Shown piece after piece: positions 1 through 11,569 of a stretch of DNA of 64,000 nucleotides. This DNA comes from Paramarasmius palmivorus (lineage: Eukaryota > Basidiomycota > Agaricomycetes > Agaricales > Marasmiaceae): the NCBI GenBank assembly GCA_037176845.1, contig JAYKXP010000089.1:124001-188000 (forward strand), written 5' to 3'. The translations under genes and the position numbers were made by a program. The notes beneath the pieces are model-generated. The model did not search any database, was not told the origin of the DNA, and saw nothing but the letters and a program-made list of their open reading frames with translations. Each line of letters begins with the position of its first letter. The first letter of the stretch is position 1.

Positions 1-1965
1 TAGAGCTGGGAACACCGATAGAGCTAACATATGTACCCGTCAGTATGAACCTATAACCGGATTGATTGAGCGGAACGTACCAGGAGCGTGACGTTCAGTA
101 TGGATATCGCGTCAAGCGCTAAGAATTCTCGGTTGTAAGTATAATGAACGGAGGATAGGGTATGCTAGACGAACCTGGGTTGGCAGAGAGCGGCACTGAA
201 AGGGCGTCCTTGAATGTCCCGGAACGTAGAGCCCTACGTCAAGCTGGGCATTCGCCATGTCAAGGTAAGTATAACGAATCAACGTATGAAAAGGGTATGG
301 CTTACTATCAACCTGAGGCCTAGCGTAACCCGAAACACGCGGCTGGCGGAGCAGACAAAGTGGTGTCCTTGAACAAGCACCCATCGGCGGCAGTCTATCG
401 TGGTACATTGACCCTTAACTGCAGGAGAATGTATTAGTAGGTGCGCAGGTGAACGATACGGAAACATACAGCAGCACGTTCGCCGAAAAAGGCATCGGCT
501 ACAGAGAGCTCCGCCCATGCATGTTGCATGCCAAGGATCGATCGACGATATGATTCCGGCGCGGGCGCGAACATGAGCACGATGTTCTTATCGCGTAGAT
601 TGATTATTGCGACCGCCTTGATGGGATACAGGTAGCTCTGCTAGCGTTCTGGTTGTCGTGGTGGCGCCCAGTTTGGTGTGGTCGTTTTCATTGGAAAGTG
701 CAGAGGTTTATCCTACAATGTCGCATTTGCATCAGATATTTCGATGAAGAAGTTATCTGGAAACTCACCTGTTAATGCGCAGCTATTTCTCATCTTGAAG
801 GGAAAGAGTCGGCTGTGGTACGTTCGGTCGTTGTTTGAGGCCTGCTGGGGTCACGTTAGCTTTAGGAATGTGAACAACGGACACACAGAAGAAGTATGGT
901 GCAGCATGAACGAAGAAAGACATAACAAAGATGGGAAAATGGCATCGGAGAAGAGACATGCGATAGATGAATGGTAGATTAAGTAAAGTGTGAAAAGGGC
1001 CAATCCAGACGAATAGCCTGCACATACCTGACAACATTCTCTGCAAGAACCCGCTTTACCGCCGAGTGTTTACTATAGCTTGAAAAATCAGGCGCGTCAG
1101 GCGACTCGGGACAGCGCACAGAAAGCCTGTGGTTTTGTGGTAGTCGGAAATTCCTCCAATCCTCTTGTTGCGCTTACACCCAATATAAGTTGGTAGACCT
1201 TTGTAGGATATATGTAGGTACCTAATAAAAAATTGAGACCGGAAAAAAGTGGGATTTAACGACGGGAGAGCCCGATTTCATGAGGTGTTGCACTTCTGTC
1301 CGATTTTGCACTACTGGTTGATCGATAGTACATCTACGTTTGCTCTTCATGGCCTTCGTGGTGAAATGGCTCGGTTACTATACGAGACCTGCAAGATAGG
1401 GTCAGCAAACCTCCGAGTAGTAGATGATATTGGGACAAGGAATGGAGTAGACTCACAGGACGACAACGATTACCAGCCCTTTGTATTCTAGCGAGCGCAC
1501 TTTTTCCGCGTCATGAGTCCTTGTGGATGGATCTAACGGGAATGTGAGCCAAAGGAAGGAGAAGGAGAGTAGAGGAAATACCACACACGTCCGAGTCTCC
1601 TTGAAAGCATCACTAATCGATATCGCAGGCGCGGCGGGAAGAGGAACGAGGTTGGAGGAGCCGGTTGTAGATGGTTACAGTCCTTCTCGCGGAGTATTCG
1701 AGCTTATCGTGGAAGGGGAGATATTCGATGGGAAGAATGCGGGAGAGCATGATAGGAGAGTCAGAGGACAAAAGTCGCTGTGTGAGGAGGAACAAAATGG
1801 TCGTAATTGGGGGCCTTGGTTGCCTGATTGCCTGGCAGACTCTCAGGATGGATTGGTGAATGGTTTCAGCGCGATAGTCGCGTGTAGTCGCTGTCCATGT
1901 CGGAGCTGAACATCGTCTGTGGACGTCGGTGAGCAAAGGAAAGTGAAAAAGCGGAGGAAAAAAAA
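1..1965 (-). pseudogene. Decayed multi-exon gene, X family (unit 1, copy X1; truncated by window edge)
   Basis: Minus-strand relic whose 3' part runs off the left edge. Visible exon-like pieces: a first-exon candidate starting at the ATG 1750-1748 that reads MLSRILPIEYLPFHDKLEY and continues into SARRTVTIYNRLLQ; and a piece at about 178-246 reading LDVGLYVPGHSRTPFQ, preceded by a CTAAT...CCCAG-type acceptor and followed by a GT donor. The same pieces recur at 16.8 kb and 38.8 kb, with donors GTAAGT and GTATGT in the same places. The frame is broken between pieces, and the copies differ by indels that are not multiples of three. I do not recognise the protein family. Interrupted by a 256 bp insertion at 1073-1328. 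Coding on the minus strand is an inference from shared splice sites; decay is directly visible. Confidence 0.5.
1073..1328. mobile_element. 256 bp MITE-like insertion
   Basis: Units 2 and 3 run continuously through the matching point (about 17400 and 39695), whereas unit 1 has 256 extra bases flanked by TA on both sides. The ends are imperfect inverted repeats, CTATAGCTTGA at the left against CTATCGATCAA read inward from the right. No coding potential seen. It shares the 16-mer AAAAATCAGGCGCGTC with the interior of the larger element at 11570-12967. The target duplication could also be read as TAC, because the end bases are ambiguous. Confidence 0.5.
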
Positions 1966-1995
1966 GCTCCGCTTACATCAACGGTCTAGAATTCC
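1935..1995 (-). promoter_or_regulatory. Candidate upstream region of X1
   Basis: On the minus strand a TTGATGTAAGCGGAGC segment is followed by a run of T and then CCTCCGC. Homologous segments precede X relics near 6.78, 29.23, 40.37, 45.38 and 58.30 kb. In three of those the core is the perfect CRE-like palindrome TGACGTCA; here it has decayed. Role as a promoter is inferred from position and repetition only. Confidence 0.35.
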
Positions 1996-2099
1996 AGGCG
2001 CGAAATACGTCATGGCGCCAAGACACACGTTTCTTCGCTCTTCGATTCCCTAATTCATACAGGCTACTAACACCATCTTTGTCCCATAACTAGAGTGCC

Positions 2100-2978
2100 A
2101 CTATCCAGGAAATTTCTAAAGCTACATGCACCTATGGTATCAGAGCCAGTCGATTGGCCGTCCGCAAAGCTCTGCCTGGTGATACACATACTTTCTTCCT
2201 GCGGCATCCATATCGCCCACTCCTCATTCCGATGTCAGTCATTCCAGTAGCAAGCAAGTACCCGCCGTCCATGTCTTTGCACACAGAATCGGAAACATAT
2301 AGACCTTGAATGACCGCGTAAGTGAGTACAAAGATTTCGAGAAACACGGCGCAACCATACCTTCTACGTTAGTTGATTCTTTGAGTCGGGCGGCGTTACG
2401 ATGGTCTTGCATGGATGAATAACGGAGACGGGTGAATTATGGCGGTTATGCAGTCTTGACCGATTCTTTCAGCCTTGCTCCTTGAGTCTTGCCTGGAAGC
2501 TCCTGTGTATTAGCAAGATATCGTCAGTTATCATGCGAAAGGAAAGCCCAAACGAGAAACGTACGTATGCCCTCCGATACCTAAGCTCTCTCTTTGCGCG
2601 CATGTTCAATACCGACACCATTCGTCCCAGCCTTCCTCTTGATGCCTTTCCCAACGAGTTAGGATCCAAGCTGTAGATTTGCAAGTTCTGTTGGGTACTT
2701 GTAGATTTGAGAGTGACTATGGTTTGTTCTGGTCGCCGACAAGCCCAGATATACAAAGTTCCTGTGAACTATTGCTGTAGTCAGCACACATAAGATACCA
2801 TGAGAGCATGGCAACGTACCAGATCTTTCTCTCGGTGACCATCAACGTGCAGCCCTTTCCAACGTCCCTTTCCAGAAGATCTTCTACAGAGAGTGACTTG
2901 AGATCAATCACTATCAACCAATTATGCCATGAGCAAAGGAACGTACCTTAGGATGCTGCGATTCATTTGGATTTTCAT
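2100..2978 (-). pseudogene. Decayed multi-exon gene, W family (unit 1)
   Basis: The best start is the ATG at 2978-2976. It opens a 32 nt first exon (MKIQMNRSIL plus two bases) that ends at the donor GTACGT (2946-2941). Counterparts in unit 2 (24598-24573) and unit 3 (41355-41330) are 26 nt, and one at 54136-54105 is 32 nt, so lengths differ by exactly two codons. Further exon-like pieces lie downstream at about 2880-2820 (containing WKGLHVDGHREKDL) and about 2760-2640, which resembles HNHSQIYEYPTELQLRSE of units 2 and 3 but contains a stop here. Product unknown. The start sits 29 bases below the conserved box at 3007-3091. Confidence 0.45.
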
Positions 2979-3006
2979 GCGGTAGGTGAGAAGAAAAAGG
3001 AAGAAG

Positions 3007-3091
3007 GATGCTTGTCGTCGTGGTTCGGGATCAAGAAGCTGTTAACATCGTTTCCCACGACGATAACGCTTCTTTTGACACCACCATGATC
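3007..3091 (-). promoter_or_regulatory. Conserved ~80 bp box upstream of a W/Y-type relic (copy 1)
   Basis: One of seven copies of a strongly conserved block whose core on the plus strand is ATCGTTTCCCACGACGA followed by a conserved CGCTTCTTTT tract. It lies 29 bases upstream of the minus-strand ATG at 2978. Because it is better conserved than the exons it precedes, and has the same offset in the other W copies (30, 31 and 36 bases), I read it as core promoter/5' UTR of the minus-strand genes. Confidence 0.45.
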
Positions 3092-3119
3092 GGCTCGGTT
3101 CTATCCTCGGCTCTCTGAC

Positions 3120-4420
3120 TATTCTTTTCAACAGATGCTTCTCCCAAATCTTTTCGAATGGTCACAAGAAAGGATTGAAACTGGGATAATACTCCAAATC
3201 AATATACCTTCCTATCGATCCCAAGAACGCTCCATTCCACTCTACCTACAAATGAGTATCCAAGCGCTCACCAGGACCTTGATCTCGAATGTTGAGCCTG
3301 GCATCTTCGTTCTGTGGACCGGTCTTTCACTTTAACGGTGCTATTCTGGTTATCGGATATACAAGGCACTACCGAGATCCCGCCATATCAAGCTTCTTTC
3401 TGAGTGATATCCTGGTTTATGCACACGCCATCTCCGGGCCTTTCTTGTGACTTGCTGCATCCGATCCCTGAACAGCTTCTCTTGCTCTGAACCTCTTCGT
3501 GTTATCCATTCAAAGGCACGTACTTTCGACTTCCCGACTACGCCTCTCCCATTCTGCGAGAGGCGCATAAACCTTCAACACCCCGACTCGAACGTCTCGT
3601 CCAGCTTCCCTTCCAGCCTGGGGATTTTGCTCGTTTCTAGGAAAGGCGTATTAAGCATTTCAGGTCGAAAAGGCAGGGGAATCTTGATGATTCGATTCAT
3701 GGTGATTCAAGAACGTACTTGAATCTTGTACATCACGATAATACTATCGAGCGACGTTTCTGGAGGTCGCGAGATTTTCATTGAGTGTTACCTATTCGAA
3801 ATCATCTTCCGCAAATGTTGACTTTCCGATGCATCTGCACCTCTTCAAGTCATGACGAGTGTCCATTCTCCGAGACATGGATAGCTTTGATACCTCGAGA
3901 CGGTTCTCAACCTGTGGTTTGTCCAGTGTTCATTGCCATCGCTTCCGCTTCTGGACAGTCCTTATCCGGTACTTTACGACGCAAAGGCGGCGGAACAACT
4001 GGTTTTTTAATCTGCCAGTAGAATCCGGTCTCGTAGCCGCCCGATCATCTCAGGGAATACTTTGTTTTGTTGCAGTCAAGAGCTATGTCAAGACCATTTA
4101 TATGAGTAACCACTCATCGGAGAAGGGAACGAGCAGACGCCTAGGCTCTGGCCTAAGTAATCTACGCGACTAAATTAGCGTCTCAGTAAAGGGTAAGCAA
4201 TAAGGCAACAGGAAGCGTCGAGACAGTTGCTTGAACAAGCTAGGGCTAAGCGAAAAGCAAAGGACTAGCCTTTGGCTCTAGTCCACCCCGAGTCACTCAG
4301 CTATTACCCGGTGAACATCTCCGCATGAAAGGAACAGAGATATAAATGCTTCCTAAGGATTTCACCAGCTAGATTTATCATCGTTAGCGCTATCTCATCG
4401 TTCGTTTCTCATTTCTGAGT
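3120..4420 (-). pseudogene. Unassigned repeated relic region (unit 1)
   Basis: Repeated at about 24.78-25.99 kb and 41.5-42.2 kb. A minus-strand intron-like segment starts at the GTACGTTC donor near 3720-3712 and contains the block TTTTCGACCTGAAA, shared by all three units; its acceptor lies near 3640. No open frame is kept across the copies. It may be the 3' part of a minus-strand gene, but I cannot assign a protein. Confidence 0.3.
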
Positions 4421-4429
4421 TAGATACAA

Positions 4430-6740
4430 GGGAACGTACGGCAGATAATCGAACGATAGACATAAAGGGACGTTCATGGATACCTCCTAAGCACCGTGAG
4501 TTTGAGACGTACCTGGCTCTTGAAATGCAGGCCGGGTTGAGGCCGGGTGTATCGACGAGCCCAATTAATCCGGGTTTTCTGACAACTGCACGCCATTACC
4601 TGAGTATAAAACACTTGAACGAAGAGATCGTACTTCATACTTAAGGTTATTCGTCGTCATATCTCTGACCATTAGAGATATGGCGGCGTATCCGCAAAGT
4701 GTTCCTTGTGTAGGGTATCCATGGGGTTGCGCTTTGTAGCACTCGTGGGATGACCGTCGACTGACATTTTTGGAGCTTCCATGGAAGCTTAAAGGTATCA
4801 GGTCACTGAAAGGATGCGTTAGTACCTGGAGTACATGTGCGAAATGAAGTCATACCTGGTGCATGATACCATTCGGCGATCACGACGACGTAACCTGGAG
4901 ATATAGGTCAGATGCCGACAAGATCCATGGAAGAGAACGACATGCCTGAAGCCTATGAAGACGGAAAAGTCGGCGAACTTCAACCAATGCGTGCCCTTTG
5001 CTAGCTTGAGCTTCGGGATACGTTGATTAAGGCTATGAAACGCACATCGGAGGTGTCAGCAAGAGACTTGAGGCATAGCACTTTAAGTGAGAATACTACA
5101 TGGGCGATATATACCTAGGAAGGCCTAGACAGCTCGTACTTTGTATTTTGAACGCTGGCATTCACCAATCGAGCTGGGTACCGACCGAGCTTCTGCGTAA
5201 GAACAACGACAAGCTAAGCATCACAATCCGAATAATGAGTCAGTTATCACGTACCTTCAACCTAGGAGTACGGGCTTGGCCACCAACAGAAAAGGTAGCA
5301 GGCAAACCGTTGCATTGACATTAGCTGCTTCGTCAACATGCCCTGGTCAACAGAAGAACGATAAGTCTACCATGGGAAACCATGTTAGCAGAGAGTTACA
5401 GCATACGATGCAAATCCAGAAATGTACCTACAACAATGCATACGGCAACTTGGAGCATCTCGGAAGCTGGTATAGGGAACGCCGTCTTCGTAGATCCCGG
5501 TTCCGAGGCCGAAGGTGTGTTGCCTGTGAATGCACAGACATGGCGTGATTTGAAGTGGCTTTGGAGGTGGAGCCAGGCGTTCTAGCGACCAGGTCGACTT
5601 CAGATCATCTATGCAGAAGGTTTTTAAAGGCGATAGGGTACGGCTATTAATATGTGTCGGTATGAAAGATGTTTGGGGAGTTACCTCGAGATAGCTACGT
5701 GATTGCACCTTTAACTTCAGAAATGAAGAGCAAAAGGCATTGATAGAGGCCTAATCTTCCCGTTCGAACCCTAAAGGTACAGTAACGTCAGTTCCAGGGA
5801 AAAAAAACGAGTCAGAGAAGAAAGGGAAAGAGTGCAATTTGGGATCGGAATCAAAAGCCCAGGAAAGGGACCGGATACAGCGTACACAGTGAGTGGTGTT
5901 GGACGGCACGATAACACAACGAATCTACGATAGCATGAGCGAAGAGGCAAAAGGACAAGCAATGACGAATGGGTCAAACGAGATTCTTGCCTTGCGATAT
6001 CTCAGGATACGGCGTACAGGGGATGGGGGATGGGAAAGGTATACGGTGCTTCGCATAAAGGCACTGTGAAAGGACAATGAGTTGGTATCGAGGTCTACGG
6101 GGTACGAGAAAAATTGTCAATGTGATAGATAGGTGCTAGAGAAAGGAATGGACAACGGAAGGGAAAGAAGAGGAACGTACCTAACAGGCCGTAAACGTCG
6201 GCACCAGAACCTTTCCATGTCATTGATCGTCTAAACAGCTTTGTCCCAACGGCAGCTTGCCTTGAAGTGTTCATTGTCGATAGTGCACCTGCGGGAGGCA
6301 TGAGCGGAAAGGAAAGAGGAGAAAAGGTAGCGAGAAATACGAATCACTAGAAACGCTCAAACTGTTACCGGCAGTCGAAGGAATGGTCGCTACATCGAGA
6401 GGAGCGCGCTTGAAGAGCTGGCTGGCGGCTGTGCTATTGTAGGCTGGATATCCCTTTCGCGTAGACTCGGTGTTTGCCAAGGGGGAGAGAGGAGGAAGCA
6501 GGAGGTACCGCATGTCGAAAGGGATTATGAGAGTAGTTTGGAAGCTTTGGAGGACGTAGAGCGCATTGTAGGCTTCTGGATAGAGAGCAGCGTAATTCGC
6601 GTGTTGTCGTTGAGGTGAATCCGGTGGGAGGCGCCGAGAGGAATTGACGTGGAATATTGGTGTTGGTACCCGAGTCTGAGACTAAACGGGTCCTCCTGTA
6701 GTCGTGTGGTCGTCGGACAACTCAGAGAGAGCGGGTGAAG
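4430..6740 (-). pseudogene. Decayed multi-exon gene, X family (unit 1, copy X2)
   Basis: Minus-strand relic with the clearest exon series in unit 1. In order: a first coding piece at about 6590-6360 containing LYPEAYNALYVLQ, MRYLLLPPLSPLANTES and YPAYNSTAASQLFKRAPLD; an exon at about 6290-6181 (MNTSRQA...) ended by donor GTACGTTCC; several small exons; a piece at about 4890-4853 reading YVVVIAEWYHAP, bounded by a CTCCAG acceptor and a GTATGA donor; and an intron at about 4855-4797 with a TACTAAC branch site. The second exon is one base out of frame compared with units 2 and 3, where it reads TVLVRRDQEYRKVLA. An upstream donor near 4950 is GC instead of GT. Homologues: about 26.03-29.2 kb, 42.24-45.35 kb and 56.34-58.27 kb. 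No family recognised. Confidence 0.5.
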
Positions 6741-6744
6741 ATAG

Positions 6745-6800
6745 CAAAAGGAAGCGGAGGAAAAAAAAAAGAGTTCCAGTGACGTCACCGTTCCTGGCAT
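6745..6800 (-). promoter_or_regulatory. Candidate promoter of X2 with CRE-like palindrome
   Basis: The minus strand reads GGTGACGTCACTGG and then a run of T followed by CCTCCGCTTCC. The core TGACGTCA is the classical ATF/CREB palindrome. The arrangement (palindrome, T/C tract, then the first X exon about 150-200 bases on) is repeated at 45.38 and 58.30 kb. Regulation through bZIP factors is inference. Confidence 0.4.
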
Positions 6801-6999
6801 GCACTGCCTCACAACTAGGGCGCTGAGGGCACGTTTCTTCTCCCGCTGGCACAGAAGTTGATAAGGAAACGTTGACTTTGTAGTCATGACATCCAGCACG
6901 AGAAGCAGCGACGTCTTTCAGCTACCCCAACACCAATATAACACTGCCCATGCTTTGATATCGAGGCCAACCAGCTATTGACTCCACGCCAGTCCATAG

Positions 7000-7860
7000 G
7001 CTCGATGTCTTATTACTATGTTGTACTTCCTAGCCTAACCTTTTGTCCGGCCTACCACACACACATCCCTCGTACTACGCAAATTCCTGAGCGTCTTCAG
7101 CGTGTTGTCAGTATCAAGATGTAAAAAGCGCGAAAGAGATACTACCTGATATTTTTGTCCCTTCATATATTTACTCCCGCCTACTCTGTTCTATCCGAAC
7201 TATTGCCCAATCAAGCTTGCAAGATTCAGTGTCCAAGCTTCACGCTGCAGTTAAAACCGCCGATGTTTCGCTTCTGATTTGTAGCTTGCTTCTGGAGTAC
7301 CGGCTAGGTCTGCCTGTGAGATGCAGTTTTAGCCATCGTTTGACCGAGAACTCAGAATTAAAGGCATACATGGGGTTTCGAAGGAGTTCCCAATTCTTGT
7401 CTTCTCTCGTTCGGCCTAACACTGTCAAACCCTCTTCTCCAGGCCTTCCGCATGCTCCTCTCGACAAGAGCTAATCCAGTGTAAGACCTTGAAGATCCGG
7501 GCGCATAGTATACAGGTGGACATGAAGCCCTGATTGTATAGGGTACCTGAGAAGCGACCTGGTTAGCACTACAACAGCGAATACGAAAAAAGACATAATG
7601 TGGCGACGCACCGAGCACTTCGATCCCATTATGTTGAATCTCAAGTGTATTTAGCCTCCTTCCCGGCCGGCCCACTCAGGCCTAGAAAAGGTCTTCGACT
7701 GGAAGCCCCAGGATAGCCTACAAAAGTCGCCTAAAACGTTAGAGAACGAAATGTTCGACAAAGGACGAAACAGAGAGTTATGAGAGCAGCAACTCACTAC
7801 GAAAAACTGAGATCCAGTTGGGCTGCCATGATTTGGATGAGAAGGAGAAAAAGATGTCGA
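7000..7860 (-). pseudogene. Decayed multi-exon gene, Y family (W-like, unit 1)
   Basis: Minus-strand relic below the conserved box at 7869-7946. A possible first exon begins at the ATG near 7830 (MAAQLDLSF) and ends at a GTAGTG donor. The following intron of about 70 nt has a CTAAC branch and a TTTTAG acceptor. Downstream a peptide FDSVRPNERRQELGTPSKPH is shared with unit 2 (about 29.85 kb), and in an overlapping frame NWELLRNPMY is also shared. Unit 3 keeps only WESKRPTSSMY-like residues. Frames shift between copies, so no intact product is predicted. Family unknown. Confidence 0.4.
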
Positions 7861-7868
7861 CGTCGAAG

Positions 7869-7946
7869 GATGCTCGTGGTCGCGGTGCAAAATGGTGTCA
7901 GCATCGTTTCCCACGACGTCGACGCTTCTTTTGTCACCACCACGAC
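7869..7946 (-). promoter_or_regulatory. Conserved ~80 bp box (copy 2, Y type)
   Basis: Same block as at 3007-3091, with core GCATCGTTTCCCACGACG. The plus strand is open here (MLVVAVQNGVSIVSHD...), but that frame is broken in the copies at 41.4 and 54.2 kb, so I do not call a protein. Confidence 0.4.
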
Positions 7947-8009
7947 GTCGGCTCCGGGACTATTTCGGCTATTTCATTTACTTCAGCTGGCACATCTTCT
8001 CTTCGACCA

Positions 8010-11000
8010 TTATCTCTTCCGAAGGTGAGTTTGGTTCGTCGAAATCGATAGTTTGAGGCACAATTCGTCTGGGTTTTCAGGTTCAAGCTGCCCATGAAAG
8101 CTATGGAATTCTAGCAGGGTCAATTTAGTTCCCGATTCGGAATCGCTCTTTCTAGTGAACGCTTGCTTCAATTGGAGGTAAATAGATACCTGAATCTCTT
8201 TAACCCTTCTGGGAGCAGTTGCGCCGCTATCTTTCGAATTATTGTTCAATGTTGGCATTACAAGACTTGCCTCCGTGCTCGTCACAAGCTTATTAGGTGA
8301 TTTGGAGGAGGCGGAACGGAGACACTCTGCAATGACCTCAACAATGCCAATAACTTCGATCAGTTTGATTTTGATGTATCGCTTCCAAACTTGAGTTGAC
8401 CTCAAATTCGGTCAAACGCTACAAGGCATAGTTCCTGCGTTTTTGGAGCTCCCAACATGGCGATTTCTCTACGAGACAAGGCCAATTCTCAAGGGTTAGT
8501 AACTACAAGAGGCGCACTCGATGTCAAACTTGAGAATCTGGCGTAAGAACGACAAAAGATTCTCTGATGCGAAGTTGAAGACAACATTATCCCATGGTTG
8601 CATGAGATTTGACGCTTACATCGAGTTCCGCACGAATACACCTTTCACGAGCCCAAATAGAGCTCCATGATCCTCGACTGCGGCAGTCTGTCATATCTCC
8701 TGCTCGATCACAATATCGATGACTTTGGCTTGAGCTCCGCAAGCTTGGGCAGTGATGCGGTGGCAAGCTAGGCTCAAGAAATGGTTTAACCTAAGTTGAT
8801 TCGACATAAGCTCAGTGAGAATGGCTGCGTTATAATACTCACCTGGAATATCAAAATCCCTCAGACATCACGCATCGAATATTGGCTTCAAGAGATACTT
8901 TAGATGTCGTACAAGCCATTTGAGAGCGGTTGAATTTAGATACTGTTCAATGCTCAAGCACATACTATCAGGATTTTAGAAATCTCTTTGGATTTCGTAT
9001 TGGTTGATTTACTTCAGATAGCCCATGCTCCTCGATCATATGTGTACCCACTGCAACTTGTACACCTTCGTAAACCTTTTCCCTGCATCTCTGGATCCGT
9101 TCTCATAGCAAGACATGTAATGTGGTCATCTTTACTCGCTATCACGACCGGGGAAAGACCAGTTTATCGGAGAAGAAGCCTAAACGTATCTGAAATGAGA
9201 CCTGTAGCTTGGGAACGATAAAACTTCTCTAAAGGGCGTAACCTGTACGAAAAAAGCAGGAAGGCTAGCGCAACATCCGTCTGAGGCGAACGAAAGGCAG
9301 CACACGCTGGCCATGAACACGAATGACTAACGTTCGACATTGCCCCGTGTTGATAAACGGACTCATCGCTGGAAGTCGAAATAGCTCTCACCTTCAATCT
9401 GCGTTAACATGATTTTAATATACGGATTTGTGGGTACGTACTACAAGATTCAGCAAGGATTAGCCAATAAGGGCAGACAAGGGCGAGACGGAAGGTATCT
9501 TGGCAGGATTTGAATGTGGCGCAGTCTTGCATCCATAGAACCGTACTTGGAACATGCTTAAGTGTGGATTTTCGTGGTATCTGTGCAGATGACAAGATAA
9601 AAAAGGTATGACGCTTCGAAGCGCGAGCCTGGTACCTGGAGAGCTGAATCTCCCTCAGATGTATATGTATTCAAGACGGCGACTTGTACTAGATAAATGA
9701 ACGATTGTGAAGCTTGAAGGCCCTCCCAAACAGATAGATGGGGACACGAATCGTGGTGGTATCGTACGTACCTTAGGTGTCCACTCAGAGAGCTACGTAG
9801 CCGAAAGAGACAACTCCGGCGGATGCCGAGCACATGGTACGTATTCCAAAGTGTACCATTCACCAGAGCACGAGTGAAAGGCATGAAATCGGATGAAAGG
9901 CATTGAACAGCAGGAGCCTACAGTATCAATTTGAAAGTACAAGGGATGTACCAGAGGCTACTCACCAGAGCTGGGAGGCAGCAACACCAATCATGATGAG
10001 ACGGATATACACCCTTGGACCATCGTCATTTCGATGTGGAAGAAGGGATCATTTGATCGCTGGAACGTGCTTATATGGTGATCAGCTATATACCAAGAGG
10101 GTTCCAGCGGGGAAACTGCTCACCACAACTCTAGACATCTCTCGTTGAACGCCTGAGCTTCCGAAAGAACTTCCTGTTGAGATAGCACAGGTTCATTCTG
10201 GGATGCCGAAAACCTAAGCATGTCATTCAATAGCGCGAGCCTCAAACAGCCTCGGAATGACCTTGCGTTCAGCTAGTCAAATAGCCCGAGTGGAAGTCGA
10301 GGAAAGCGATCCACTTGGACTAGGGAAGATGCGTACGTTCGCGTTGAGGTACTTGTATTCACACCGATAGATAATCGACAAGATGATCCATCTCGTATTG
10401 AACCCTTCATACTCAATTATCAACGCTAGGATCTTCGAAGAACGAAAACTGGTGAGTACAGGGATCAGAAAAGTAAAAAGGATATCACCTACGGACTACT
10501 TGTTGTTAGCCCCGGAAAAGGCTCGTATTGGACAGTATCCGAGTTTTAAAACATCCCATCCACAACGATCTCCAACAATTTGATCCTTGGAAGCCTCATA
10601 ATGACTGCAAAGCAGCAACAGTAGTACGTGAACGATCGAGACAGAGCTATCTTTCACGACCCACTTAATTGTTGATAGTGTATATTCCAGGAACGAAGCG
10701 ACCTGGCAAACAATTGCAGAGCAGCCATGCAGCCATATCATGGATCCGGAAAAACCAGCACGAACCCAACGGTGGCGTGAACCAATCTGCTAATGCCGAA
10801 ACATGACAGGCGTCACGACACCAGTTGCTTTCATTCCGAGAGCCATAGCAACTTCGGAGTTGCGAATTGTCTTCGGAAAGTACGACGAAAGGGAATCCTA
10901 GGTCAGCGGTATCATCGTCAGATATACAAGACAAGAAAACACTTAGATACTCACCTTGATCGTGCAGACACTTCTATCCATAATCTCGGACGGAAAGAAT

Positions 11001-11330
11001 GCCTAGCTTTTGTTGATACCCATGTAATCAATTGGGTGTTTGAAGACCTAAGCATGAAACAGAGTTAGCTCGACGAAGGATGAAAGAGTGAAACAAGAAA
11101 CGGGGGAAATAGAACGACTGCCCTGATAAAGAAAGGTCCGTTCTTAGACGTCTGAATGAGAAATACATACGAGGGATAAACCATAGACCGAATTATTCCA
11201 AAGGAACCTTGAAAGCCATAAACAGAGCCGAGCCTTCCATAGCAACTGGTATAGCATCCCGTATGGCATGTACCGGGACTTGGGAAAGCATATTGGAACT
11301 GAAACATGTGCTGAATTCGTGCTCTTTTTC
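8010..11330 (-). pseudogene. Decayed multi-exon gene or genes, Z region (unit 1)
   Basis: Minus-strand relic. Its 3' end is an open stretch at 8010-8405 whose protein-like part contains LIEVIGIVEVIAECLRSASS and, after a likely intron (GTATCT...CACTAG), SGTKLTLLEFHSFHGQLEPE. Unit 2 repeats the latter (about 30.50-30.62 kb) with a stop added. Higher up, minus-strand introns are visible at about 8846-8796 (GTGAGT...CTTAG) and 9440-9395 (GTACGT with a GTTAAC branch). Repeated at about 30.48-33.79 kb and, in part, at 53-56.3 kb. I cannot say whether this is one gene or two, and the product is unknown. Confidence 0.4.
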
Positions 11331-11560
11331 CGAAGTCAAAAGCAGGAGCAGATGAATGGGTTGGAATGGGTAGATATCACGGTAAAGAAGATGTAGCGGC
11401 CTGGGAGAAGGAGGAACTTACGAGAAACAAGCGTGCAGAGTATCGGCACCATTGCAGCCTGTATACCTTCATCGTATGAGCACCAGCATGAGGCATCTGC
11501 AAGAAAGACCATGAGCATAAGATTGTGAAAAGTACGAGAGAAATAACGTACGATTCATGA

Positions 11561-11569
11561 GCATGACTA
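11561..11569. repeat. Target-site duplication, left (GCATGACTA)
   Basis: The nine bases GCATGACTA directly precede the inverted-repeat element and are repeated at 12968-12976 directly after it. Confidence 0.7.

Noticed and set aside
5755..5780. tRNA T-loop-like GTTCGAACC
   Set aside because: No matching acceptor stem, D-arm or anticodon arm around it on either strand.
8988..9221. Plus-strand open frames in the Z region
   Set aside because: Not conserved in unit 2, where the same stretch has deletions out of frame; splice signals favour the minus strand.
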